Shown here: one piece after another, positions 35,281 through 44,666 of the stretch
Layout of the letters: every line of letters begins with the position of its first letter
How positions within the stretch are numbered: the stretch's first letter is position 1
Assembly: GCA_951812775.1 (NCBI GenBank)
Contig: OX638326.1
Span: 1,562,335 to 1,626,334 of the forward strand
Source of the DNA: an uncultured Alphaproteobacteria bacterium
GTDB taxonomy: Bacteria; Pseudomonadota; Alphaproteobacteria; MPNO01; UBA2964
Reading direction: 5' to 3'
Length of the DNA: 64,000 nucleotides
Notes under the pieces: generated by a model
Database searches by the model: none
What the model saw: only the letters and a program-made list of their open reading frames with translations
Told to the model about the DNA's origin: nothing
Program-made: the position numbers and the translations under genes

Positions 35281-35925
35281 CTAGAACCCGTCATCACGTG
35301 GGGGGATTTGTAGACCACGCTTGACCGTCGGCCGCTCTCCCACGCGTGCCAACCAGTCTTTCACGTTCGCATAGCGATCCAGCTCAATCTCCTGCATATC
35401 GTAGCGATAAATCCAGGGATAGGCGGCAAAGTCAGCGATTGAAAGTTCGCCGGCAAGATAGTCGCGACCTTCAAGACCATCGTTAAGCACGCCATAAACA
35501 CGGTTGTTTTCTTCCTGCCACATATCGAGATGGGCGTGCTCTTTTCCGCTATCACGGTTACGAACCTGCCAGTGGACACATAGTCCCGTATGGGTGATGT
35601 GACCCGCAGCGAAATAGAGCCAATTAAGAACCTCGATTCGTGCCGCTCCCTCCTTCGGAAAAAACTTGCCGGACTTCTCAGCCAGATACTGCAGGATAGC
35701 GCCAGACTCAAAGACCGAGACTTGCTCTCCACCTGGCCCATCATCATCTACGATGCAGGGCACCCTGCCATTGGGATTAATCGCGAGATACCAGTCTTCC
35801 TTTTGCTCTTTCTTTTCCAGCGCCATCGGCCGGACCGTGTATTCAAGCCCGCATTCCTCAAGCATGATCGATGCCTTACGGCCATTCGAAGTTGCCTTGC
35901 TGTAAAGTGTGATCATCTCTGTCAT
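35281..35925 (-). CDS. Glutathione S-transferase (Ure2p/nu-like), copy 1 of a tandem trio
   Basis: A 214-residue GST with LYSKATSNGRKASIMLEECG, AINPNGRVPCIVDDDG and FESGAILQYLAEKSG, and a C-domain with SIADFAAYPWIYRYDMQ. First gene of the trio, so the promoter should lie near 35926-36050, between it and the divergent MFS gene. A fourth paralogue lies at 41746-42465. Start may be the first Met or the Met three codons later. Confidence 0.87.
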   Translation of the reverse strand: MTEMITLYSKATSNGRKASIMLEECGLEYTVRPMALEKKEQKEDWYLAINPNGRVPCIVDDDGPGGEQVSVFESGAILQYLAEKSGKFFPKEGAARIEVLNWLYFAAGHITHTGLCVHWQVRNRDSGKEHAHLDMWQEENNRVYGVLNDGLEGRDYLAGELSIADFAAYPWIYRYDMQEIELDRYANVKDWLARVGERPTVKRGLQIPPRDDGF

Positions 35926-36051
35926 CCCGCCATTCGATTTGATTGTCCGGCATAAGCCGCACAGGCAAAAACGTCCAGCCCCACTTGCGAGTTCACTGAC
36001 AGAAGATCATTCTTAGGAACCCGCGCTCCGGTGCTCTTTCCTGCAGTATCT

Positions 36052-37306
36052 ATGACTAACCCTCAATCCACACCTGAAACCTACTCCTGGCGGCTGCAAC
36101 TACCGATTTATGCGAGTGGTTTCTTTAACGGCAATATTTATTTCCTGACCGGTATTTTGATGCCGCTCTGGGGAGCGATTGTCGTTAAGGAACCTTTCCT
36201 CATCGGGTTGATCGTCGCATCGCGCCAGATCTTGCCGGTTTTGCTCACCATCCATGGTGGGGCGCTGATGGACCGGTTCGGCGCGCGGCGGATCATGCTG
36301 GTATTTGGTGCGATCGGTGTGGCCACGATGGCCGCTTTCCCGTTCTTTCCGTTTCTCGCAATGATTATTGCGCTGCAGATGCTCAACGGACTTGCGGAAT
36401 CACCTGGCTGGGTCGGTAGTCAGGCACTTGTTGGGCAACTAATGAAGGGTCACGCAACCTATGCCGGCCATTTAAGTTTCGCATTACGGCTCGGCGGGTT
36501 TCTCGGCCCCTGGCTGGCGGGCATCGCTTGGCATCAATATAGCCCCACGACAGGGTTTTATTTCATGGCGTTATGGATTGCCGGCGGCTGGGTCGCAGGC
36601 TGGCTGGTCCCGGCTGCCGAAGTTGCCAAGCATGACAGCCCGAAGAAAAAGGGTAGCGTCTGGGCGGTGTTGCCAAGCTGGTCAGATTACGTCGCGACCT
36701 TCCGGATGCTCGGCATTGCCTCCGTATTGCTGGTCACAGTGGTTACGTTGGTACGGCAGACCGGCTCGGGCATTCAGCTATCCTTCTTATCCGGTTTGGT
36801 TAAATCAGCTCGGCATTACCGCCGCCGATATCGGCTTTATGGTCGGGTGCAGCCATATCGTCTCCGCCTCATCCTCCCTTTCGGTGGGGTGGGTAACCCG
36901 CTGGGTACGGCCGCAATGGTTGTTGATCTTCACCATTGGGCTCTCCGTGGCCGTGATGGCCAGTACGCCCTTGTTTGGAAATGACTACATCACCCTGCCC
37001 TACGTCGGCAAGGTCTATTTCATTCTGTTTGGTGTGATCTGTCTGCGCGGTCTGACACAGGGTTGGAACATGCCGCTAATGATGTCGATTGGCATGCAGG
37101 CGGTTTCGGCCAGCGAACAGGGCAAGGTCGTCGCGCTCCGCATCACAACCAACCGGCTTGCCTCTGCGGTCATTCCGTTGCTGATGGGCAGCATTGCCCA
37201 ATGGGTAGGGCTTGAAGAAAGTTTTTATGTCATTGGTGGCATCGGATTGACCGGGTTGGCGCTGACCGTGGTCTGGATGGTACGATCACCTGCCTTCAAA
37301 AAATAA
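36052..37306 (+). pseudogene. MFS transporter with a +1 frameshift
   Basis: Two frames join into one 417-residue MFS protein. The first reads from the ATG at 36052 (TYSWRLQLPIYASGFFNGN) to RQTGSGIQLSF; the second continues YPVWLNQLGITAADIGFMVG to VVWMVRSPAFKK. The break is at about 36783-36792, where one extra T in TTCTTATCC shifts the frame; the neighbouring paralogue reads GSGVQSSFYVVWL across the same point. As it stands the protein loses about its last five helices. A single-base difference could be a sequencing error. The intact paralogue follows after 22 bases. Confidence 0.85.
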
Positions 37307-37328
37307 ATAACCCCGGCAGCAAGTTTTT

Positions 37329-38651
37329 ATGACAACAGATGCGCCACAAAGCTATTCGGTAAAGATGCAGTCTGCTGTTTATGGCACGGCGTTTTTCAAT
37401 GGCAATGTGCAATCGATGGGGTCAACCATCATTGCCTTGCTCGTCGTCGCGCTCATCGACAAGAAGCTCGGTCTACTCGTTGGCGTTGTTATTGCATCGC
37501 GCCAATTTCTAACCGTCTCCATGTCGGTTTTTTCGGGCACCATGATGGACAATTTCGGCACCAAACGCGTCATCATGGTGTTCGGTTTAACCGGCGCTCT
37601 CTCGGCGGTCGCCTATCCCTGCATCGCCCCACTCTTTGGCGTCGAAATTGGTGACAGTCTGAAAAATCCGGGTGTGCTGTTTGTACTCTCCATTATCCTC
37701 GTTCAAATGATTTCCGGATGGTCTGAAGGTACCGCCTGGATTGGTAGCCAAACTTTGGTCGGCCAGCTCATGAAAGGCCATCCGGTCTATGCGGGCCGCA
37801 TGACGTTCGTCGCGCGGGTCGGCGGATTTCTGGGTCCACCCGCTATCGGGTATGCCTGGGATTTCTGGGGCCCCTGGGGGGGGTTTGGTTTTCTCGCCAT
37901 CTGGATTTGCGGCGGTATGATCGCAGCGTCGTTCCTGCCGGATACCCGGGAAGCCACCCAGCCGTCTCGTGACGATGCGGATGCCTTGAGAGAAGCCAAC
38001 GAAAATGGCGAAACGCCGAAGAAACAGTCGAGCTACGGCGAAACGTTGCGTCTGTTGCTCATCCCCGCCGTCGCCATGGTTATTATGGTGACGGTCATGC
38101 GGCAAACCGGCTCTGGCGTACAAAGCTCGTTTTATGTCGTCTGGCTGGGTGAACATGTTGGGATCAGCGGCAGCATGATTGGCTGGCTTATCGGTGCCGC
38201 CAATGGTGCCTCTGCCGTCGCAGCACTTTGCACCGGGCCGCTTATGAAACGATACCCGGCACATTGGCTGCTTATTCTTATGGTCACTGTCTCTGTCGCC
38301 GCCATCGCGATAACACCGCTGTTCGGGACCAATTTTGGAACATTGCTGTTTATGGCATTGCTCTTTGGCATTTGCGTTCGTGGATTTGCTCAGGGGTTAA
38401 ACCTGCCGCTGATGATGGTCATCCTGTCACGCAATGTCGCGCCGCATTTACAAGGACGAGTCACCGCGCTCCGAATTTCTTTCAATCGATTTGGAGGATT
38501 GCTGGTCCCACCCGGAATGGGAGCACTTGCGGACATGGAGGCCGTCGGCGGACTCGCCAACGCCTTCTATATCGTTGGCATCGCCGGTGTCATCGCCCTC
38601 GGCCTGGTCGCCGTTTGGGTTCGGTTCTCACCGAGTTTTAAGACGGAATAA
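37329..38651 (+). CDS. MFS transporter, intact paralogue of the preceding gene
   Basis: A 440-residue inner-membrane protein with about 12 helices and a cytoplasmic loop rich in charged residues near the middle (DDADALREANENGETPKK). It shares several blocks with the upstream gene, including VIASRQ, SGTMMDNFGTKRVIMVFG (motif A region), WIGSQTLVGQLMKGHPVYAG and RGFAQGLNLPLMM. The two arose by tandem duplication. Substrate unknown; the nearby GST and TauD genes suggest uptake or export of a compound handled there (inference). Confidence 0.85.
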   Translation: MTTDAPQSYSVKMQSAVYGTAFFNGNVQSMGSTIIALLVVALIDKKLGLLVGVVIASRQFLTVSMSVFSGTMMDNFGTKRVIMVFGLTGALSAVAYPCIAPLFGVEIGDSLKNPGVLFVLSIILVQMISGWSEGTAWIGSQTLVGQLMKGHPVYAGRMTFVARVGGFLGPPAIGYAWDFWGPWGGFGFLAIWICGGMIAASFLPDTREATQPSRDDADALREANENGETPKKQSSYGETLRLLLIPAVAMVIMVTVMRQTGSGVQSSFYVVWLGEHVGISGSMIGWLIGAANGASAVAALCTGPLMKRYPAHWLLILMVTVSVAAIAITPLFGTNFGTLLFMALLFGICVRGFAQGLNLPLMMVILSRNVAPHLQGRVTALRISFNRFGGLLVPPGMGALADMEAVGGLANAFYIVGIAGVIALGLVAVWVRFSPSFKTE

Positions 38652-38692
38652 TTTATTTATTTTTAGTTCCGGCGGTTCGATCTAATCCAGTA

Positions 38693-39559
38693 CTAAAAAG
38701 GAACCTCGCCCAGTACCGTTGTCCGGTGCATCCTGCGCGCCTGCCCTTCTGGGACACCAAGCAAAGCAAGATGAATTGTCGTGCGGTTGTCCCACATCAA
38801 CAGATCGCCCTTTGTCCAGCGATGGTGATAGATGAAGTCGCGATTCTGGATATGCGCAAATAACCCGTCAAGAAGTGGCTGGGCCTCAGCATCATCCATA
38901 TCCTTGATACCGATCGTAAAGCGCGGCGAGATATAAAGTGCCTTTTTACCGGTATGTGGATGCGTTCGTACAATGGGATGAAATGCATCCGGCGGCGAGC
39001 GTTTATAATAATCCGGGTCATTCATGTGACGCACCGGCACGGTGAGCCGCTGGTTCTTCATGCGATTGAAGCTATGGATTCCAATCAGCCCGTCGAGCCG
39101 CGCCTTCAAGTCTTCGGATAGTGCTTCATACGCGCGCACCATATTCGTCCATTCAGTGTCACCGCCATCTTTCGGCACCTTGATTGCATGCAGCATGGTG
39201 TAGCCGGTCGGCTGATCGACATAAGAATGATCGGAATGCCATTCGCTGCCACCATCAGGTAGACCGATAAACTTCCCGTCTTCCTTCTCATTCGACAGGA
39301 TCATTACTTCCGGCTGATCCTTCATCAGATATTCCGGCGAGATGTGATATTGAATTTTACCGAAGCGCTGGGCGAAAGCCGTTTGCTGCGCCGGTGACAG
39401 GTCCTGATCCTTTATCACAACCACCAGATTATCATGGAACACGTCGCGCAATTCATTAAAGGCTGCATCGTCGAGTTCAGCGGCGTTGATCCCCGAAACC
39501 TCGGCGCCGAGTGCGTCCGACAGCGGTTTAACGATGATGTTTTCCAATACTGTTGCCAT
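38693..39559 (-). CDS. TauD/TfdA-type 2OG-Fe(II) dioxygenase
   Basis: A 288-residue protein, the size of TauD and TfdA. The ATG at 39559 follows CGAGG. H108-x-D110 (GGSEWHSDHSYVDQP) and H263 (MWDNRTTIHLALLG) form the iron site, with an arginine in QARRMHRTTVLGE for 2-oxoglutarate. The segment NAAELDDAAFNELRDVFHDN and VVVIKDQDLSPAQQTAFAQR are typical of the family. It is convergent with the MFS gene and divergent from the metallo-beta-lactamase lipoprotein. TauD-type (sulfonate) and TfdA-type (aryloxyacid) substrates are both possible. Confidence 0.9.
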   Translation of the reverse strand: MATVLENIIVKPLSDALGAEVSGINAAELDDAAFNELRDVFHDNLVVVIKDQDLSPAQQTAFAQRFGKIQYHISPEYLMKDQPEVMILSNEKEDGKFIGLPDGGSEWHSDHSYVDQPTGYTMLHAIKVPKDGGDTEWTNMVRAYEALSEDLKARLDGLIGIHSFNRMKNQRLTVPVRHMNDPDYYKRSPPDAFHPIVRTHPHTGKKALYISPRFTIGIKDMDDAEAQPLLDGLFAHIQNRDFIYHHRWTKGDLLMWDNRTTIHLALLGVPEGQARRMHRTTVLGEVPF

Positions 39560-39645
39560 AAGAACCTCGTTCATTCCCGGCCGCTTTGATTCTGACCGAG
39601 ATTACCATATTTTCTGAGTGATGACAGAGCGGGAAAGGCGGGACA

Positions 39646-40722
39646 GTGACACGATTTAAAAACTTGTTTGCCCTTACCTCTGCTGCATTGCTGTTGCTCG
39701 CCCTCGCTGGATGCAGCAAACCCGTACAAATGCCAGGCAACCCATGGCATCACACGACAGAAGGCTTTCGGAACCCGGTCGGCAGCCCGGAACGTAATAG
39801 CTGGACAGACCGCCTGCCCTGGTTATTGAACAAGTTTACAGCATTCGCAGGCCCTGTGGAGAAACAAGTCTTACCGCCGGGTCATGTTCTTCCCAAAAAA
39901 CAGGTTTTCGCCGGACTTAAATCAACGGCTGGACAAAACACGGTTACCTGGCTCGGCCATATGACGGCTTTGCTGCGCCTTGACGGCAAGACCATCCTCA
40001 CAGACCCATGGTTGACCGGCCACGCCTCGCCCGTTCGTCCGTTAGGACCCAAACGTTATGTACCGCCGGCGCTAACCGTTGACGAATTGCCCCCCATTGA
40101 TTTCGTGGTGATCTCCCACAGCCATTTTGATCACCTCGATTTACCGACCATCGAGACGTTGAAGAACCGCCACCGCATAACGGCGATGGTGCCACTGGGG
40201 CTCGGCAAATATTTTCGCGAACGCGGCTATGGCAAGGTCATTGAGCTTGATTGGGAGAAATCAGCGGCGTCGCAGGGTATAAATTTCACAGCACTCCCCG
40301 TCATCCACTGGTCCAAGCGATCCCTGTTCGCAACCAATGATACACTCTGGGCTGGCTGGGCAATTGAAGGAAAAAACGGGGCTCGCATATATTTCGGCGG
40401 TGATGCCGAATATGGCCCCGTTTATGCAGATATCGCCAAGCGTCACGGCGGGTTTGATATTGCTTTGCTCTCAATCGGCGCCTTTCTGCCCCGTATTGTA
40501 ATGAATGGTGCGCATTGTGTGCCCGAAGACTGCCTGAAAATTGGACATGACCTTCGCACCAAAGTGCATCTCGCGATGCATTGGGGGACGGTACAGCTTG
40601 GGGACGATCCCCCTCTTCAAGCCCTGAAGAGATTTATGACAGGTGGCAAAGCCCTTGGCATTGCGGCAAAAAACCTTTGGGTGATGAAAATCGGCGAAAC
40701 ACGTATCCTGCCCAAACGCTAA
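39646..40722 (+). CDS. Lipoprotein metallo-beta-lactamase-fold hydrolase (NAPE-PLD/UlaG-like)
   Basis: A 358-residue protein starting at GTG. A lipoprotein signal peptide ends at LLALAGC, with the lipidated Cys at about residue 23. The catalytic domain shows VTWLGHMTALLRLDGKTILT, the metal-binding HSHFDHLD, FGGDAEYGP and AMHWGTVQLGDD, as in NAPE-phospholipase D-like proteins. It should be anchored in the periplasm and hydrolyse a phosphodiester or ester (family inference). The bicupin gene starts 28 bases downstream, possibly in the same transcript. Confidence 0.85.
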   Translation: MTRFKNLFALTSAALLLLALAGCSKPVQMPGNPWHHTTEGFRNPVGSPERNSWTDRLPWLLNKFTAFAGPVEKQVLPPGHVLPKKQVFAGLKSTAGQNTVTWLGHMTALLRLDGKTILTDPWLTGHASPVRPLGPKRYVPPALTVDELPPIDFVVISHSHFDHLDLPTIETLKNRHRITAMVPLGLGKYFRERGYGKVIELDWEKSAASQGINFTALPVIHWSKRSLFATNDTLWAGWAIEGKNGARIYFGGDAEYGPVYADIAKRHGGFDIALLSIGAFLPRIVMNGAHCVPEDCLKIGHDLRTKVHLAMHWGTVQLGDDPPLQALKRFMTGGKALGIAAKNLWVMKIGETRILPKR

Positions 40723-40750
40723 ATACAAAAACGCCTAAGACAGGAATCCA

Positions 40751-41737
40751 ATGACCGAGCAACCAACACCAAAGCCACCGATCCGGCGGGTCATCACCGG
40801 CCATGACAAAGATATGAAAGCCGTGGTGACCATAGACGATCATGCTTCAAACCATAGCGGCAGAGAAGGTGTCCTCAACACACTGATCTGGTCATCGGAT
40901 GAAATGCCAATCGAGATTTGGTCGGATGAGGATTACGGCGCACGGCAGACGGACCGGCAACCCCCGCCGTGCGGTACACGAATCTGTTATATCGATTTTA
41001 TGCCTGGCAACGAGGCCCGGATGCATCGGACGGACACGCTGGATTATATCATTTGCCTGTCCGGCGAGATTGATATGGAGCTCGATGACGGTGTGGTCAC
41101 GCACCTCAAGGTCGGCGAGTTAATGGTCCAACAGGCGACAAATCACGCCTGGATCAATCGCGGCACAGAAACCTGCCGCCTTGCCGTTATTATGATCGAT
41201 GCCAAACGCGAACCCGGACAAGGAGATATATCACCACCTCGTATGATGCCGCATGACGGTACCGGTGATCCGCCTAGCCCTCCTCTTCACCGTGTTGTAA
41301 CCCGCAACGCAAATGGCAAATCCATTGTCGCCTGGGAAGGCAATGCCTCCAATCACAAATGGTCTGGCCGAGGCATGGTCGCGACCCTTATCTGGTCTAC
41401 AGATGAATGCCCAGCCGAAGTATGGAGCGATGACGATTACGGCGAACGGCAACTCGGCACTCAGCCCCCACGCAACGGATCGCGCTTTACCATCAACGAC
41501 TACCCCGCAGGCATGCCCGGTCGCATGCACCGCACGGATACTGTCGACATCATTGTCGTGATGGATGGTGAGATTGATATGGAGCTGGACGATGGTGCCG
41601 AAACACATCTCAATAAAGGCGACATCATGATCCAGCAGGGTACCAACCACGCCTGGTGGAATCGCAGCGACAAGACCTGCCGCCTTGCCATCATCCTGAT
41701 CGACGCCAAAGACGGCGGGTTAGAGATTACGGCTTAA
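40751..41737 (+). CDS. Bicupin: two tandem cupin domains (paralogue)
   Basis: A 328-residue paralogue of the protein at 8140-9120, with modules at about residues 10-155 and 180-325. Each carries IWSSDEMPIEIWSDEDYG or IWSTDECPAEVWSDDDYG and the cupin motifs MHRTDTLDYIICLSGEIDME / MHRTDTVDIIVVMDGEIDME followed by VQQATNHAWINRG / IQQGTNHAWWNRS. The duplication inside each protein predates the split between the two genes if domain 1 matches domain 1 (to be tested). It ends 8 bases before the convergent fourth GST gene. Confidence 0.8.
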   Translation: MTEQPTPKPPIRRVITGHDKDMKAVVTIDDHASNHSGREGVLNTLIWSSDEMPIEIWSDEDYGARQTDRQPPPCGTRICYIDFMPGNEARMHRTDTLDYIICLSGEIDMELDDGVVTHLKVGELMVQQATNHAWINRGTETCRLAVIMIDAKREPGQGDISPPRMMPHDGTGDPPSPPLHRVVTRNANGKSIVAWEGNASNHKWSGRGMVATLIWSTDECPAEVWSDDDYGERQLGTQPPRNGSRFTINDYPAGMPGRMHRTDTVDIIVVMDGEIDMELDDGAETHLNKGDIMIQQGTNHAWWNRSDKTCRLAIILIDAKDGGLEITA

Positions 41738-41745
41738 CCGCCCCG

Positions 41746-42465
41746 CTATTTCTTTTCAAACTGCTTATCGCCGAACATGATTGACCAGGCCTTGTCGTCG
41801 TGTACTGCCGGGCGCTGTGACTCTGCATCCAAAACCTTAACAGCCTTTTTAACGGCGGGCCGCGCATCGATGGCATCAAACCAGCGCGTCACGTTTGGGA
41901 AATCCGCATGATCGACACCGCGCCGTTCCGGTGTTCGGCACCAAGGCCAAACCGCCATATCCGCAATTGAATATTCACCGGCCAAGTAATCGCGTTTGGC
42001 CAACTGCTTGTCGAGAACACCGTACAGCCGATGCGCCTCATTTGTGTAGCGATCGATACCATATTGCAGTTCTTCATCGCTGGCGCGCTCCCGCGCATAG
42101 TTCCGAAAGTGGCCTGCCTGTCCAAACATCGGTCCGACACCGCCCATCTGAAACATCAACCACTGCAGAACGTCGTAATGTCCGACCGGGTCGTCAGCAA
42201 GCGAGGGCATGAATTGACCGGACTTGTCGGTGAGATAAATCAGCATCGCGCCAGACTCAAATACCGGTATTTCGTTGCCACCTGCACCATCGCGATCGAT
42301 CATCGCCGGTATCCGGTTATTGGGGCTGAATTCGAGAAACTCTTCCTTGAATTGGTCACCGGCTCGGATATTGATTGGGTGAACAGCATATTCCAGCCCG
42401 GTCTCCTCAAGCATAATATGTATTTTGTGACCGTTGGGCGTACCCCAGCTATAAAGGTCGATCAT
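41746..42465 (-). CDS. Glutathione S-transferase (Ure2p/nu-like), fourth paralogue
   Basis: A 239-residue GST with LYSWGTPNGHKIHIMLEETG, FSPNNRIPAMIDRDG and FESGAMLIYLTDKSG in the N-domain and QWLMFQMGGVGPMFGQAGHF in the C-domain, closest by eye to copy 3 of the trio. A C-terminal extension (VLDAESQRPAVHDDKAWSIM) is longer than in the others. The TPNGHK motif matches E. coli YfcG. Located about 6 kb from the trio, next to the bicupin gene. Confidence 0.87.
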   Translation of the reverse strand: MIDLYSWGTPNGHKIHIMLEETGLEYAVHPINIRAGDQFKEEFLEFSPNNRIPAMIDRDGAGGNEIPVFESGAMLIYLTDKSGQFMPSLADDPVGHYDVLQWLMFQMGGVGPMFGQAGHFRNYARERASDEELQYGIDRYTNEAHRLYGVLDKQLAKRDYLAGEYSIADMAVWPWCRTPERRGVDHADFPNVTRWFDAIDARPAVKKAVKVLDAESQRPAVHDDKAWSIMFGDKQFEKK

Positions 42466-42604
42466 CGCGTTTTGGCTCCGTATATAAGTGCGGTCCTGAT
42501 AACCGCGTTGCCAAGCATGATGATCCGGCTAAAGGACGAACTCAATGGAGTTTTGCGGGATTTTTCTGACAGCGCATAACAAATCAGCGTAAACTGTCCT
42601 CATC

Positions 42605-42883
42605 ATGCCAATTCTTCGCAATCTTCTATTTCAGGCCGCACGCCGTATCGCGAGCGATGAACGTGTTCAGCAAAAGGCGGCAGAAACCTATCGCGAGGAA
42701 ATCAAACCCCGTGCCGAGGCCGCTTGGTCTGCGACCAAGCCGCGGCTGGAAAACACCCGTGATGACATTAAGAAAATCGCGGCAGAAACAAAGCCAACCG
42801 AAGAGCCAGCGCGTTTTGCGGGCCGCGCGGTACGGCGGTTATTCGAAGAAGTTAAGGCCGAAAAGCCGAAATCTGAAAATTAA
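42605..42883 (+). CDS. Small charged protein of unknown function
   Basis: A 92-residue Ala/Lys/Glu/Arg-rich, probably helical protein ([37 protein letters not shown]). It has no membrane segment or known motif. Overlaps the convergent gatB end by 4 bases. Similar short proteins occur near gatB in alphaproteobacteria by my recollection, but I give no function. Confidence 0.65.
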   Translation: MPILRNLLFQAARRIASDERVQQKAAETYREEIKPRAEAAWSATKPRLENTRDDIKKIAAETKPTEEPARFAGRAVRRLFEEVKAEKPKSEN

Positions 42884-44340
42884 CCTGCGAGCTTCTTACG
42901 CAGAATTTCGTTGACCATCTGCGGATTTGCCCGACCTTTGGTCGCCTGCATTACCTGCCCGACAAACCAGCCGATAATCTTTTCATTACCGGATTTATAT
43001 TGCTCGACCTGCGCGGCACCCTTGGCGATTACCTCGTCGACGATGCCTTCCAACTCTCCTGAGTCTGAGACTTGTTTTAGCCCCTTCTCTTCAACGATAT
43101 CAGCTGGATCTTTGCCGCTAGCGCACATTTCGGCAAAGACATCACGGGCGATACGACCGGAAATCGTACTGTCAGAAATCAACCCGACCAACGCCCCAAG
43201 CTGTTTGGCAGCCACCGGCGAGTCTGTGATCTCAAGGCCTTCTTTGTTGAGATAGCCAAACAGATCACTGGTCACCCAATTGGCGACTGTCTTGGCATCC
43301 TGGCCATCGGCGGCTTCTTCGAAATACTCCGCAATCGCGCGCTCTGCGACCAGGACGTCAGCGTCATATGCCGACAAACCAAACTCAGCAACAAACCGGT
43401 CCTTCTTTTCATCAGGAAGTTCAGGCAGGCTCGCGCGGATTTCCTCAACGAACTCCTCCGACAGGTTAACCGGCAACAGATCGGGATCGGGGAAATATCG
43501 ATAGTCGTGCGCTTCTTCTTTAGAGCGCATCGACCGCGTCACGCCTTTATTGGCATCGAACAGACGCGTTTCCTGATCAATTGTACCGCCACCCTCAATC
43601 ACTTCGATCTGGCGTCGCGCTTCATATTCAATCGCCTGCGCTGCAAACCGGATCGAGTTTACGTTCTTGATTTCGCAACGCGTGCCCAGATCACCGCCAG
43701 GCTTGCGAACTGAGATATTGGCGTCACAGCGCATGCTGCCCTGCTCCATATTGCCGTCACAGGTTCCGAGATAGCGCAGGATCGCCCGCAATTTTGTGAG
43801 ATAGGCCGCTGCCTCATCGGCGGAGCGCAGATCCGGCTCCGAGACGATTTCCATCAACGTCACGCCGGACCGGTTGAGATCGACATAGGTACTGCGCGGA
43901 TCCATATCATGAACACTTTTGCCAGCATCCTGTTCGAGATGAATTCGGGTGATACCGACTGTGCGGCTTTCCCCGTCCTCCATATCGATAATGATTTCGC
44001 CCTCGCCGACAATCGGATCGCTGAATTGCGAAATCTGGTAGCCCTGCGGCAAATCGGGATAGAAGTAGTTTTTCCGATCAAAAACCGAGAACCGGTTGAT
44101 CTGCGCCTTGATCCCAAGCCCTGTCCGCACAGCCTGCTCAAGGGCTTTTTTATTGATAACAGGCAACATCCCTGGCATCGCCGCATCAACGAGCGAGACC
44201 TGCTCATTTGGTTCTGCGCCAAACGATGTATCCGCACCGGAGAACAGTTTGGCTTTGGCGATTACCTGGGCGTGGACCTCAAGACCAATAACGACTTCCC
44301 AGTCACCGGTTTGCCCTTTGATCAAATTCTTCTCGGTCAT
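42880..44340 (-). CDS. gatB: Aspartyl/glutamyl-tRNA(Asn/Gln) amidotransferase subunit B
   Basis: A 486-residue GatB, full length. Conserved [43 protein letters not shown] and [19 protein letters not shown] form the kinase-like core; the C-terminal YqeY-like tail ends [17 protein letters not shown]. With GatA and GatC it converts Glu-tRNA(Gln) and Asp-tRNA(Asn) by transamidation. Its ATG overlaps the stop of the small membrane ORF by 4 bases, so it is translationally coupled in a gatC-gatA-ORF-gatB operon. Confidence 0.97.
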   Translation of the reverse strand: MTEKNLIKGQTGDWEVVIGLEVHAQVIAKAKLFSGADTSFGAEPNEQVSLVDAAMPGMLPVINKKALEQAVRTGLGIKAQINRFSVFDRKNYFYPDLPQGYQISQFSDPIVGEGEIIIDMEDGESRTVGITRIHLEQDAGKSVHDMDPRSTYVDLNRSGVTLMEIVSEPDLRSADEAAAYLTKLRAILRYLGTCDGNMEQGSMRCDANISVRKPGGDLGTRCEIKNVNSIRFAAQAIEYEARRQIEVIEGGGTIDQETRLFDANKGVTRSMRSKEEAHDYRYFPDPDLLPVNLSEEFVEEIRASLPELPDEKKDRFVAEFGLSAYDADVLVAERAIAEYFEEAADGQDAKTVANWVTSDLFGYLNKEGLEITDSPVAAKQLGALVGLISDSTISGRIARDVFAEMCASGKDPADIVEEKGLKQVSDSGELEGIVDEVIAKGAAQVEQYKSGNEKIIGWFVGQVMQATKGRANPQMVNEILRKKLAG

Positions 44341-44660
44341 TGCACCGTGCTCCCGCGAACCGCCATCGTCGACAGCAATGTTAGCAGTGCATACATGCAG
44401 GAGCGCATCAGCCAGACCCGACCTAACCGTTTACGGTAGTCGACCTTCATCTCTTCAGCGGCCTTGAAACTCTCTGCGGCCTGCAAGGTCGCGTCGAATT
44501 TGGGCTTGGCATCACGGTGAATCTCATAAATAGCGTAGGCCTGTACGATAAGCGCGGCGCCAAAGGCGTAAATCCCGCCGATATTCGTAAAAGTAAAATA
44601 CTGATAGCCAACAACGCCGAGGCCAATATGAATAAGGACGTACCAAAAATGATAGCGCAT
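44337..44660 (-). CDS. Small membrane protein inserted in the gat operon
   Basis: A 107-residue protein with an N-terminal pair of membrane segments (about residues 8-42, [17 protein letters not shown] and [19 protein letters not shown]) and a third at the C-terminus ([13 protein letters not shown]). The middle is charged. It lies 6 bases after gatA and overlaps gatB by 4 bases, so it is made with the amidotransferase. I do not recognise the family. It is not needed for GatCAB elsewhere, so its role is open. Confidence 0.75.
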   Translation of the reverse strand: MRYHFWYVLIHIGLGVVGYQYFTFTNIGGIYAFGAALIVQAYAIYEIHRDAKPKFDATLQAAESFKAAEEMKVDYRKRLGRVWLMRSCMYALLTLLSTMAVRGSTVQ

Positions 44661-44666
44661 GGCGGT

